Source: Clostridia bacterium (GTDB taxonomy: Bacteria; Bacillota; Clostridia; Oscillospirales; Acutalibacteraceae). From it: a stretch of 64,000 nt of DNA. Positions 33,899 to 42,324 of this stretch are shown piece by piece. Made by a program: the position numbers and the translations under genes. The DNA lies in contig JAFQVM010000006.1 in assembly GCA_017407995.1 (NCBI GenBank), positions 37,564-101,563 on the forward strand, in the 5' to 3' direction. Positions within the stretch are counted from its first letter, which is position 1. Each line of letters starts with the position of its first letter. The notes under the pieces were generated by a model. It had not been told where the DNA came from and ran no database searches. It was given only the letters and a program-made list of their open reading frames with translations.

Positions 33899-35056
33899 AT
33901 GAACATATATAAAGGCATTGCACCGAAGTCAGATTATCAGAAGCTGATGGATATGCTTGACCTTACATTTTTTGCAAATGATGATGAACCTGCAAGAGAT
34001 TTTCTTTCATTGCTTCCTTGTTTGTATAAGCCTGAATATGACCCTTGCTCAAAGAACTACGTTGTCAAAGAGGACGACGAGATGTGTGCGGCTGTCGGAT
34101 TCTATACTTATAATGTGCAGGCGGCTGGTGAAAAGCTTGTTTTTTCGGGCATAGGTAATGTTGCGGTTCATCCAGACCATCGTTCAAAGGGCTATATGAT
34201 TGACTGCATGAATGGCGCTATTGAGGAGATGTCAAAGCTTGGTGCAGATGTAAGCCTGCTTGGCGGACAGAAACAGCGCTACGGATATTTTGGTTATGAG
34301 CCTGCCGGTATAGGCGCACACTTTGAAATTACAAAAACCAATTTGCGCCATGTTTTCGGCAAAGATGCTAAGAGCGGACTTACGGTAAAAGAGGTAGGAA
34401 TAAACGATAGTGAAGAGCTTGAGTTTATAGCCTCAGTTTATAAAAACAAGCCTTTTTATGTTGAAAGACCTCAAAGCAAGCTCTATGATATCCTCTGTTC
34501 GGGTAACGGTACGCCGTATATAGTTCTTGACGGTGATAAACCTGTCGGATACTTTGCATTTAATCGTTATGGTTCTGTTTCGGAATTTGGCTGTAAGTTT
34601 GCAAAGGATGCAGGCAGGGTGGCGATGGCGATAATCGAGTTTAAGGATGTTAACATAAAAATCCATGTGCCTGTCTTTGACCGTGAGATAATAAATGAAC
34701 TGCTCAAGGTATGTGAGGGTGATGGATTTTATCATCCTGAGATGTTTATGATACTAAATTTTGAAAATACAGTAAGAGCTTTTCTTAAGGTCAGAGCGAC
34801 ATATGAAAAGCTCAGCGACGGTGAAACTACGCTGTTGATTCACGGCACCCGTGGAGATGAGCAGATAAAGATAAAGGTGACAGATAATGATGTTTCTGTC
34901 ACAAAGTGTAGCGGTGATTATGATATGGAGCTTGAAGCTCTTGAAGCGACAAGACTTCTCTTTAGCATAAACAGTGTAAAGCGTGATGGCTTTACACCTG
35001 CTGTAAGGAGCTGGCTGCCTCTTCCGATATACTGCTACAGCTGTGATGCTGTATGA
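33899..35056 (+). CDS. Eis-like GNAT acetyltransferase
   Basis: 385 residues: N-terminal GNAT fold with VAVHPDHRSKGYMIDCMNGA (about 97-116, acetyl-CoA loop) and GGQKQRYGYFGYEPAG, a second degenerate GNAT half, and a C-terminal sterol-carrier-like domain ending in RSWLPLPIYCYSCDAV. This is the Eis/enhanced-intracellular-survival architecture; members acetylate amines including aminoglycosides and lysines, but the substrate here is unknown. 19 nt after hisF with a GGAAAGG site. Confidence 0.87.
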   Translation: MNIYKGIAPKSDYQKLMDMLDLTFFANDDEPARDFLSLLPCLYKPEYDPCSKNYVVKEDDEMCAAVGFYTYNVQAAGEKLVFSGIGNVAVHPDHRSKGYMIDCMNGAIEEMSKLGADVSLLGGQKQRYGYFGYEPAGIGAHFEITKTNLRHVFGKDAKSGLTVKEVGINDSEELEFIASVYKNKPFYVERPQSKLYDILCSGNGTPYIVLDGDKPVGYFAFNRYGSVSEFGCKFAKDAGRVAMAIIEFKDVNIKIHVPVFDREIINELLKVCEGDGFYHPEMFMILNFENTVRAFLKVRATYEKLSDGETTLLIHGTRGDEQIKIKVTDNDVSVTKCSGDYDMELEALEATRLLFSINSVKRDGFTPAVRSWLPLPIYCYSCDAV

Positions 35057-35077
35057 TATTTTAAATGAGGAAACGAT

Positions 35078-37474
35078 ATGAACAACAAAATTGACCGTCA
35101 TTTGATGGCACTTGAATTTGATAAAATACTTGCTCGGTTAGCGGACTACACCGCCTGTCCCGATGCGAGAGAATTGGCGCTTTCTTTGCGCCCTGAGAGC
35201 GATTTGCATCTTGCACAGTCGTTGCTCAACCAGACACGTGATGCTCATATGCTGCTTGCACGCTTCGGAGGTCCGTCTTTCAGCGGGCTTAAAAATGTCA
35301 ACAATGCGGCAGCACGTGCGGCGGCAGGCAGTGTGCTTTCTATGAAAGAGTTGCTTGACGTTGCCGGAGTTTTGCGTGTTGTTCGCAGTCTTACACAGTG
35401 GCGCAGTACCAATGCAGGAGTTGAGTCTATACTTGACTCACTGTTTGGTGCACTTGCACCCAATAAGTTTCTTGAAACAGAGATAACTTCCGCTATTCTT
35501 TCCGAAGAAGAAGTTTCGGATTCAGCCTCTCCCGAACTGTATGAAATACGGCGTAAAATTAGAGTTCAGGAGTCTAAAGTCCGTGACCAGCTTGACAAAA
35601 TAACCCACTCTGCACACTATTCAAAGTTTATGCAGGAGAATATTATAACCCAGCGTAACGGACGTTACGTTGTGCCTGTCAAGGCTGAACACAGAGGAGA
35701 GGTGCAGGGACTTGTCCACGATACATCGTCTTCGGGTGCAACAGTTTTCATTGAGCCTATGCCTGTTGTTGAAGCCAATAATGAAATAAAGGTTTTGCGT
35801 TCAAAGGAAAAGGATGAGATTGAGCGTATTCTGACGATGCTCTCGGCGAGTGTCGGCGAGTTCGAGGAGTCTATAAAGAGCAGCTATGAATGTGCTGTAG
35901 AGCTTAATCTGATATTTGCTAAGGCGAAGTATGCTTACAGTATCAGCGCAACGCTTCCTGAGCTTAACGATAAGGGTGAAATTGAGTTGCGTGCGGCCCG
36001 GCATCCGTTGATTGATAAGGATAAGGTTGTGCCTGTTGATATCCGTCTGGGAACGGATTTTGACACTCTTGTTATAACGGGACCCAACACAGGCGGTAAA
36101 ACAGTTTCGATTAAAACTATCGGCCTGCTGACGCTTATGGCTATGAGCGGATTGATGGTTCCCGCAGGTGACAGAAGCCGACTTTCTGTTTTTGATGAAG
36201 TGCTTGCGGATATAGGTGATGAGCAGTCTATCGAGCAGTCGCTGTCGACCTTCTCGGCACACATGACGAATATAATTGAAATAATGAAGGTTTCGGGCGA
36301 ACGCAGTTTGGTGCTTATAGATGAGCTTGGAGCCGGAACAGACCCTGTTGAGGGTGCAGCTTTAGCTATGGCGGTGCTTGAGGATTTGCATTTTATGGGT
36401 GCAAAGATTGCGGCCACCACTCACTATGCAGAGCTTAAAGCCTATGCTCTTGAAACACCGAGAGTGGAAAACGGCTGCTGTGAGTTTGATGTTTCAACTC
36501 TTTCTCCGACATATCGACTTCTTATCGGTGTACCGGGCCGTTCCAATGCGCTCGCCATTTGTGAGCGTTTAGGCATGGATAACCGAGTAGTTTTGCGTGC
36601 TAAGGAGTTTGTTGACAATGAGAACGTCCGATTTGAGGATGTTGTTGATAAGCTTGAAAGCACCCGCCGTCGTATGGAGGAGGAGCACGAGCGAGCCAAA
36701 GAGCTGTCAGCTAAGGCAGAGCAGGAGCTTGAAAAGGCTCAACGCCGTCTTGAAGAGGTTGAAAAAATCAGAAACGACGAGATTCAAAAGGCAAAGGAGC
36801 AGGCGGCAAAGCTTACTTCACAGGCAAAGCGTGAGAGCTATGCTCTGCTCGATGAGCTTGACAAGCTGAAAAAGGAGAAGGAAAAGACAAAGGATGCTGC
36901 AGAGCTTGCACGTCGGGCACGTGCGGCAGTTAAAAAAGGACTTGGTGCAATAGACGAGGCTGCCGACCCGATAGTCGGTGCAGGAATAGCGGATGAAAAC
37001 TATGTCTTGCCACGTGACTTGGTTGCAGGCGATACGGTTATAATTGCTGACCTCGGTCAGCAGGCGACGGTGCTTTCACCTGTTGACAGGAGCGGAAATG
37101 TTGAAGTGCGCACAGGAGCGGTTAAGACACGTGTTAAGCTTAAAAATCTTCGCCTTGTCGAGAATGCACCTAAGAAGAATAACTCATCAGGTGCACGCCG
37201 TACCGGTGTTGAGAGCAAGATGAACATGAGTGCATCTTCAAGGCTTGACGTGCGTGGCATGACGGTTGACGACTGTATTATTGAGCTCGACAGATATATA
37301 GACTATCTTTTGAGAATGGGCCTTTCGGAATTTACCATAGTCCACGGTAAGGGTACAGGTGCTCTGCGTTCTGCGGTTAAGCAGTATCTCAAAAAGTCGC
37401 AGTTTGTAAAGAGCTTTCGTTTAGGCGTCTACGGCGAGGGCGAGGACGGCGTAACGATAGTCGAGCTAAAATAA
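35078..37474 (+). CDS. mutS2: MutS2 (RqcU) ATPase/nuclease
   Basis: 798 residues. MutS-family clamp and ATPase core: VVTGPNTGGKTVSIKT Walker A (about 333-342), DIGDEQSIEQSLSTFS, ELGAGTDPVEGAAL Walker B; no mismatch-recognition domain. A long charged coiled coil follows, then a C-terminal Smr domain (LDVRGMTVDDC, IVHGKGTGALR). Known roles: anti-recombination nuclease and, in Bacillus, splitting of collided ribosomes. GAGGAAA site, 21 nt after the Eis-like gene; probable operon end. Confidence 0.96.
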   Translation: MNNKIDRHLMALEFDKILARLADYTACPDARELALSLRPESDLHLAQSLLNQTRDAHMLLARFGGPSFSGLKNVNNAAARAAAGSVLSMKELLDVAGVLRVVRSLTQWRSTNAGVESILDSLFGALAPNKFLETEITSAILSEEEVSDSASPELYEIRRKIRVQESKVRDQLDKITHSAHYSKFMQENIITQRNGRYVVPVKAEHRGEVQGLVHDTSSSGATVFIEPMPVVEANNEIKVLRSKEKDEIERILTMLSASVGEFEESIKSSYECAVELNLIFAKAKYAYSISATLPELNDKGEIELRAARHPLIDKDKVVPVDIRLGTDFDTLVITGPNTGGKTVSIKTIGLLTLMAMSGLMVPAGDRSRLSVFDEVLADIGDEQSIEQSLSTFSAHMTNIIEIMKVSGERSLVLIDELGAGTDPVEGAALAMAVLEDLHFMGAKIAATTHYAELKAYALETPRVENGCCEFDVSTLSPTYRLLIGVPGRSNALAICERLGMDNRVVLRAKEFVDNENVRFEDVVDKLESTRRRMEEEHERAKELSAKAEQELEKAQRRLEEVEKIRNDEIQKAKEQAAKLTSQAKRESYALLDELDKLKKEKEKTKDAAELARRARAAVKKGLGAIDEAADPIVGAGIADENYVLPRDLVAGDTVIIADLGQQATVLSPVDRSGNVEVRTGAVKTRVKLKNLRLVENAPKKNNSSGARRTGVESKMNMSASSRLDVRGMTVDDCIIELDRYIDYLLRMGLSEFTIVHGKGTGALRSAVKQYLKKSQFVKSFRLGVYGEGEDGVTIVELK

Positions 37475-37542
37475 ATCAGACGGCTGTTTTTGCGTATAAA
37501 AATGTTTTGCGATGCGGTATATAAAAAATATTTTTAAAAAAG

Positions 37543-37654
37543 TTTTCCACATAACTTTAGTGTGATAAACAGCATATATTGATGACTTTTGTCATATTTT
37601 GCACAAGCGGTTGGGGTGGAAAAGTTTTCCTCACAAATTTTAAAGTTTTCCACA
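37543..37654 (+). promoter_or_regulatory. Cluster of DnaA-box-like 9-mers
   Basis: Three sites match TTWTNCACA exactly: TTTTCCACA (37543-37551), TTTTGCACA (37597-37605) and TTTTCCACA (37646-37654). A fourth, TTTTCCTCACA (37625-37635), has one inserted base, and TGTGATAAA (37561-37569) is a one-mismatch site on the other strand. All lie in the AT-rich 352-bp gap between mutS2 and ylxM; no dnaA or dnaN gene is near, so an origin is not claimed. Confidence 0.5.
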
Positions 37655-37697
37655 TTGTAAATGTTGAAAACTTGCCAAAATTAAGGCAAAAATATAC

Positions 37698-37726
37698 TTG
37701 ACAGCCCAATATTTTTTTAGTATAAT
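37698..37726 (+). promoter_or_regulatory. Promoter of ylxM-ffh operon
   Basis: TTGACA (37698-37703), 17-bp spacer, TATAAT (37721-37726). Full consensus hexamers and spacing. Confidence 0.92.
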
Positions 37727-37728
37727 AC

Positions 37729-37760
37729 ATCCCTGTAAAGCGGTTGCGCTTTACAGGGAT
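37729..37760 (+). other. Hairpin at the 5' end of the ylxM-ffh transcript
   Basis: ATCCCTGTAAAGC (37729-37741) and GCTTTACAGGGAT (37748-37760) form a 13-14 bp perfect stem with a GTTG loop, starting at about +1. A second weak stem (TAGGC...GCCTA, about 37769-37790) with a T7 loop follows. No terminator T run directly after the first stem. Confidence 0.75.
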
Positions 37761-37826
37761 TAGCTTTTAGGCGCTTTTTTTATGCCTATGGCACAAAAAA
37801 TAGACAAATGAGGGGAGTGTAAATTA

Positions 37827-38189
37827 ATGGCAAAAAATCTTGAAATCGCAGTTTTGCTGGATTTTTACGGCGATATGCTTACGGATAAGCAACGTGATTT
37901 TCTTGGCTATTACTATAATGATGACTTGTCACTCTCCGAAATCGCAGAGAACGAGGGTATAACCCGTCAAGGAGTACGTGATGCTATAAAGCGTGCAGAA
38001 GCTCAGCTTGTGGATATGGAAAACAAGCTTGGTTTCGCCTCAAAGTTCGATGAGATAAGCAACGGCTTAAACGAGATAATCGAGTGTGCCGGTGAGATTG
38101 GTGATTATAACCTGCGCCACAGCCTTTCAAGGGAAGTCAACGACTTTACCGTGAAAATTAAGGCGATAGCGATGTCGCTCATGGAGTAG
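37827..38189 (+). CDS. ylxM: YlxM/p13-like helix-turn-helix protein
   Basis: 120 residues, normal length. Sigma-factor region-4-like HTH: MLTDKQRDFLGYYYNDDLSL, SEIAENEGITRQGVRDAIKRAE (about 37-58). It lies upstream of ffh throughout Firmicutes and is thought to assist or regulate the signal recognition particle. GAGGGGAG site before the ATG. Confidence 0.93.
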   Translation: MAKNLEIAVLLDFYGDMLTDKQRDFLGYYYNDDLSLSEIAENEGITRQGVRDAIKRAEAQLVDMENKLGFASKFDEISNGLNEIIECAGEIGDYNLRHSLSREVNDFTVKIKAIAMSLME

Positions 38190-38267
38190 GCGACGCTTTA
38201 AAAGAGATTTTTACATAGATGATTTTCATCTGGTTTATATACAGTTTTGTTTTAAGAGGTGATTCTT

Positions 38268-39614
38268 TTGGCATTTGAAGGTCTTTCAGAAAAGCTTGAA
38301 GCTGCGTTTAAACGGCTTAAGAGCAAGGGAAGCCTTACAGAGGCAGATGTCCGCAGTGCGATGCGAGATGTCAGAATGGCTCTGCTTGAAGCTGACGTCA
38401 GCTACAAAGTTGCCAAGGATTTCACAGCCACAGTTACCGAGCGTGCCATAGGTGCGGACGTTATGGAAAGTCTTACTCCTGCACAAATGGTAATTAAGAT
38501 AGTCAACGAAGAGCTTATAAACCTCATGGGCGGTACGAAGAGCCGTCTTGCGAGTGCGGCACATCCGCCAACAGTGGTATTGATGTGTGGTTTGCAGGGT
38601 GCCGGTAAAACGACGCACTGTGCAAAGCTTGCTCTTATGCTTAAAAACCGAGGCAACAGACCGTTGCTTGTAGCTTGCGATATCTACCGTCCGGCGGCTA
38701 TCAAACAGCTTCAGGTTATGGGTGAAAAGGCGGGAGTTCCTGTTTTTGAAAGAGGAACTCAGGACCCTGTTGAAACGGCGAAGCAGGCAGTTTCCCTTGC
38801 AAAGGACGAGGGTTACGATTATGTTCTTCTTGATACAGCAGGCCGTCTGCATGTAGACGAGCAGCTTATGGATGAGCTTAAGCGAATTAAGAAAGAGGTT
38901 CGTCCGCATGAGATTATGCTTGTTGTCGATGCGATGACAGGTCAGGATGCCGTAAAGGTTGCAGAGTCTTTCAATGAGGCACTCGGCATAGACGGTCTTC
39001 TTTTGACAAAGCTTGACGGTGATACCAGAGGCGGTGCGGCGCTTTCAGCTCGTGCGGTAACAGGTAAACCGATAAAGTTTGTTGGTATCGGCGAAAAGCT
39101 CGGCGATTTAGATGTTTTCCATCCGGACCGAATGGCTTCAAGAATCCTGGGCATGGGCGATGTGCTCTCGCTTATTGAAAAAGCTGAAACAGCTATCGAT
39201 GAGAAGAAAGCACGTGAACTTGAAGAGAAGCTGCGTAAGAACAAGTTTGACTTAAATGACTTGCTCGACCAGATAACACAGCTTCGCAAAATGGGTTCAA
39301 TTCAGGATACTTTGGCTATGCTTCCGGGCATGGGCAAAAAGCTTCAGGGCGTGGATGTGGATGAGCGTCAGTTTGACAGGCTGCAGGCTCTGATATATTC
39401 AATGACTCCCAAAGAGAGGGCAAATCCTGATATAATAAATCCGGCACGCAAGAAGAGAATTGCAGCGGGTAGCGGTCAAAAGGTAGAGGATGTCAACCGA
39501 CTTTTGAATCAGCACAAGCAGATGCAGAAGCTCTTCAAGCAGTTTAACGGCAAGGGCTCAAAGAAGAAGATGCGTCGCATGGGATTCGACCCGAGCCAGT
39601 TTGGCGGTATGTAA
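38268..39614 (+). CDS. ffh: Signal recognition particle GTPase Ffh
   Basis: 448 residues. N domain (AFEGLSEKLEAAFKRL), G domain with GLQGAGKTTHCAKL (about 107-120), DTAGRLHVDE, TKLDGDTRGG, and a methionine-rich M domain ending KMRRMGFDPSQFGGM that binds 4.5S RNA and signal peptides. Starts at TTG 38268, spaced correctly from AAGAGGTG; this restores the conserved MAFEGLSEKL, whereas the GTG at 38259 overlaps the ribosome site. Confidence 0.96.
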   Translation: MAFEGLSEKLEAAFKRLKSKGSLTEADVRSAMRDVRMALLEADVSYKVAKDFTATVTERAIGADVMESLTPAQMVIKIVNEELINLMGGTKSRLASAAHPPTVVLMCGLQGAGKTTHCAKLALMLKNRGNRPLLVACDIYRPAAIKQLQVMGEKAGVPVFERGTQDPVETAKQAVSLAKDEGYDYVLLDTAGRLHVDEQLMDELKRIKKEVRPHEIMLVVDAMTGQDAVKVAESFNEALGIDGLLLTKLDGDTRGGAALSARAVTGKPIKFVGIGEKLGDLDVFHPDRMASRILGMGDVLSLIEKAETAIDEKKARELEEKLRKNKFDLNDLLDQITQLRKMGSIQDTLAMLPGMGKKLQGVDVDERQFDRLQALIYSMTPKERANPDIINPARKKRIAAGSGQKVEDVNRLLNQHKQMQKLFKQFNGKGSKKKMRRMGFDPSQFGGM

Positions 39615-39694
39615 TAACGAATGTAATAACCTTGACGGTTTTATACATTATATAATTAATTTTGTTAATAATTTTTTTGGAGGTTCATTTTATT

Positions 39695-39940
39695 ATGGCA
39701 GTTAAAATCAGACTGCGCCGCATGGGCGCAAAAAAGGCACCTTTTTATCGTATAGTTGTTGCAGATTCAAGATATCCTCGTGACGGCAGATTCATCGAGG
39801 AAATCGGCACATATAATCCGATAACAGACCCCGCAGAGATTAAGGTTGACGCTGATAAGGCTAAGCAGTGGATTGCTAACGGCGCACAGCCCACAGATAC
39901 AGTTAAGGATATCCTTAAGAAGAGCGGAGTTATCGGCTGA
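39695..39940 (+). CDS. rpsP: 30S ribosomal protein S16
   Basis: 81 residues. [41 protein letters not shown] is the family signature. TTGGAGG ribosome site; the longer in-frame start at 39662 precedes this site. A TTGACG (39632) with a nearby TATAAT (39651) may give an extra promoter, but the 13-bp spacing is poor. Confidence 0.97.
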   Translation: MAVKIRLRRMGAKKAPFYRIVVADSRYPRDGRFIEEIGTYNPITDPAEIKVDADKAKQWIANGAQPTDTVKDILKKSGVIG

Positions 39941-40019
39941 TTTCGACACTCAATGCTAAAAACATTGCTCTCAGCAGACATGCCGGGGGTTTTGTTTTTA
40001 TATGAAAGGAAAATGCACA

Positions 40020-40253
40020 ATGAAAGATTTGCTTATATCAATAGCAAAGGGTCTTGTAGAGGACCCTTCAGCAGTAGATGTTACTGTTGACGCTCCCGAT
40101 GAAGAGGGCGTAGTTGTATATCATCTTCATGTTTCTGAGAACGACATGGGTAGAGTTATCGGCAAGCAGGGCAGAATAGCAAAGGCTATCCGTACCGTTA
40201 TGCGTGCAGCCGCTACCCGCAGCGACGAGAAGATATCTGTGGAAATTGACTGA
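40020..40253 (+). CDS. khpA: KH-domain RNA-binding protein KhpA
   Basis: 77 residues, a single KH domain with the GxxG loop VIGKQGRIAKAIRTVMRAA (about 42-60). In Gram-positives KhpA partners KhpB/EloR in RNA binding and cell elongation. ATG 40020 with AAAGGA 9 nt upstream. Stop overlaps the rimM start (TGATG). Confidence 0.95.
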   Translation: MKDLLISIAKGLVEDPSAVDVTVDAPDEEGVVVYHLHVSENDMGRVIGKQGRIAKAIRTVMRAAATRSDEKISVEID

Positions 40254-40774
40254 TGATTAAAGAATATCTTGAAATCGGTCAAATAGTCGGGACTCACGGA
40301 GTAAGAGGTGAGTTGAGAGTTCAGCCATGGTGCGATTCTCCCGACTTTTTCAAAAAATTTAAAACTCTTTATTTCGATGCCCGAGGCGAGAAACCTGTAA
40401 AGGTTATCTCGTCCCGTGCGCATGGGAATGTTGTACTTCTTTGTCTTGAGAACTGCAGCAGTGTGGAAAGTGCCGCAGCTCTCAGAGGCAGAGTACTTTT
40501 TATGCGCCGAAGTGATGCAAAACTCAGAAACGGTGACTATTTTATCGCAGAGCTGATAGATTGCCGTGTGGTAGACTCTGAGAATGAGGATATCTGTTAC
40601 GGCACTTTGAGCGATGTCAGCCAGACGGGTGCAAACGATGTTTGGCATATTAAGGACGAAAACGGCAAAGAGAATCTTATTCCCGCAATTCCCGATGTGG
40701 TAAAGACAGTAGATGTCGAGGCGGGAATAATAACTATTTCACCGCTTAAGGGGTTGTTTGATGATGAGGATTGA
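40253..40774 (+). CDS. rimM: 16S rRNA processing protein RimM
   Basis: 173 residues. Binds S19 and helps mature the 30S head. N-terminal barrel EIGQIVGTHGVRGELRV, C-terminal PRC barrel with YGTLSDVSQTGANDVW and IPAIPDVVKTVDVEAG. Overlaps khpA by one base and trmD by 11. Confidence 0.95.
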   Translation: MIKEYLEIGQIVGTHGVRGELRVQPWCDSPDFFKKFKTLYFDARGEKPVKVISSRAHGNVVLLCLENCSSVESAAALRGRVLFMRRSDAKLRNGDYFIAELIDCRVVDSENEDICYGTLSDVSQTGANDVWHIKDENGKENLIPAIPDVVKTVDVEAGIITISPLKGLFDDED

Positions 40775-41495
40775 TATTCTTACTCTTTTCCCCGAAATGT
40801 GTTGTTCTGTTTTGCGTGAGAGCATAATCGGCAGAGCACGTGAGCGGGGCTGTGTTGAGATAAATTGCCGAAATATCCGTGATTATACATTGGACAAGCA
40901 CAACCGAGTTGACGACTCTCCTTATGGCGGCGGAATGGGCATGGTGATGCAGGTGCAGCCGATATTTGACTGCTATGAGTCGCTGTGTGAAGACATAGGT
41001 GTAAAGCCGCATCTTATCTATCTTACTCCGCAGGGAAAAACGCTTACGCAAAAACGTGTTGTTGAGCTGTCAAAGTTGGATAATATAGCGCTTTTGTGCG
41101 GACACTATGAGGGTATAGATGAACGTGTAATAGAGGAAATTGTCGACGAGGAGATATCTATAGGCGATTTCGTAGTGACAGGCGGCGAACTGCCTGCACT
41201 CATGCTTGCTGATGCGATATCAAGGATGCTGCCAGGAGTTCTTGCAAACGAGGAGGCTTTTGAGGCGGAGAGTCATTTCAACTCTTTACTTGAATATCCT
41301 CAGTACACAAGACCTTTTGAATGGCACGGCAAACAGGTGCCGGAGGTCTTGATTTCGGGCCACCATGAAAATATCGCACGCTGGCGCAGGGAACAGAGTC
41401 TTATGCGAACCTATAAACGTCGTCCGGATATGCTTGACGGTGCAGAGCTTGATAAGAAGGATTTGGCTTTTCTTGCACAGCTCAAGGAGAAATAA
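40764..41495 (+). CDS. trmD: tRNA (guanine-N1)-methyltransferase
   Basis: About 244 residues. SPOUT-class enzyme making m1G37. MRIDILTLFPEM, DDSPYGGGMGMVMQ, LLCGHYEGIDERV, IGDFVVTGGELPA knot motif. Start either ATG 40761 or ATG 40764; the latter gives the common MRIDILTLFP. AAGGGG lies 7-10 nt upstream. Unusually for this operon, rplS does not follow directly. Confidence 0.95.
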   Translation: MRIDILTLFPEMCCSVLRESIIGRARERGCVEINCRNIRDYTLDKHNRVDDSPYGGGMGMVMQVQPIFDCYESLCEDIGVKPHLIYLTPQGKTLTQKRVVELSKLDNIALLCGHYEGIDERVIEEIVDEEISIGDFVVTGGELPALMLADAISRMLPGVLANEEAFEAESHFNSLLEYPQYTRPFEWHGKQVPEVLISGHHENIARWRREQSLMRTYKRRPDMLDGAELDKKDLAFLAQLKEK

Positions 41496-41623
41496 TGTGC
41501 ACATTGCATTAAAGACAACATTGTGATATGGTCAAAATACACAACAAAATGTTCTCGCTTTTTTACAACTTTGGGATAGGATACGAATTATCGTTTTTGA
41601 GGTGGAAACTCGCTCCCAAAATG

Positions 41624-41651
41624 TTGACGAGGACAAGTTTTGTGATATAAT
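41624..41651 (+). promoter_or_regulatory. Promoter of ptsH
   Basis: TTGACG (41624-41629), 16-bp spacer, TATAAT (41646-41651). Confidence 0.75.
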
Positions 41652-41703
41652 ATGTAAAGTAAGTAAACTAAAATTTGAATTTGTGTGTGGGAGATTATAT
41701 ATT

Positions 41704-41967
41704 ATGTATGTTAAAGATGTTATGGTTCAGAACCAGGTAGGACTTCATGCCCGTCCGGCAACATTTTTCATTCAGAAAGCAAATGAGTTCAAGTCCTCCA
41801 TATGGGTTGAGAGAGAAGAGCGCAGAGTTAATGCAAAGAGCCTTCTCGGCGTACTTTCCCTTGGTATCATGGGCGGTACACAGATTCGCATCATTGCAGG
41901 CGGTCCCGATGAGGAGCAGGCAGTAGATGAGCTTGTAAAGCTTGTTGAGTCAGGCTTTGCTGAGTAA
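41704..41967 (+). CDS. ptsH: HPr phosphocarrier protein
   Basis: 87 residues. Active-site His15 (GLHARPA) is phosphorylated by Enzyme I; regulatory Ser46 (NAKSLLGVLSLG) is the HPr kinase site, as in low-GC Gram-positives, so it is HPr and not Crh. ATG 41704 after GGGAG. No ptsI follows, so Enzyme I is encoded elsewhere. Confidence 0.95.
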   Translation: MYVKDVMVQNQVGLHARPATFFIQKANEFKSSIWVEREERRVNAKSLLGVLSLGIMGGTQIRIIAGGPDEEQAVDELVKLVESGFAE

Positions 41968-41989
41968 TTAAAAATTCATATTGTCAGTT

Positions 41990-42020
41990 AGCAGGCTTTT
42001 TAAGCCTGCTTTTGTTTTTT
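41990..42020 (+). terminator. Intrinsic terminator of ptsH
   Basis: AGCAGGCTT and AAGCCTGCT with a TTT loop, then TTTGTTTTTT. Confidence 0.9.
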
Positions 42021-42225
42021 AGAGCAGGGTCGCAAAAGCAATTCAAACCGTGTTTTTTACAGGCGGATTTCCGCTCATGCTTCGTTAAAATACTCGCAAA
42101 TCCGAAAGGATTTGTTGCGTTTTGTGCCTTGCCTGAACGAAAATCCTCTCTGTAAAAAATCTTCGACCCAAAAGCATTGGAAATTGCTTTTGGGCATATT
42201 TGGATTGCTTTTGCGACCCTGTTCT
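42021..42225. repeat. 205-bp palindromic element with 27-bp inverted ends (MITE-like or structured RNA)
   Basis: The ends 42021-42047 (AGAGCAGGGTCGCAAAAGCA...) and 42199-42225 are inverted repeats with 2 mismatches in 27. Nested inside: TTTTTTACAG (42053-42062) with CTGTAAAAAA (42150-42159), hairpin 42095-42119 (CGCAAATCC-GAAA-GGATTTG-TT-GCG) and hairpin 42167-42194 (CCCAAAAGC...GCTTTTGGG). No coding frame. It fills most of the 357-bp gap between ptsH and the next gene. No target-site duplication was recognised. Confidence 0.75.
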
Positions 42226-42324
42226 GAAATGAATAATTAAAATTCTTCCGTAATCAAAAAACACTCTCGGCATATAATGATAGTAATACTTGTAAGACAA
42301 GTTATTTTGCTTTGGGGTGGTAAG

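Noticed and set aside
37470-37826. Chromosomal origin of replication
   Set aside because: Only DnaA-box-like sites; no dnaA, dnaN, rpmH or gyrase genes nearby and no visible unwinding-element organisation.
38286-38909. 207-codon minus-strand frame inside ffh
   Set aside because: Shadow of the conserved Ffh G domain; composition Arg/His/Thr-rich as expected of antisense.
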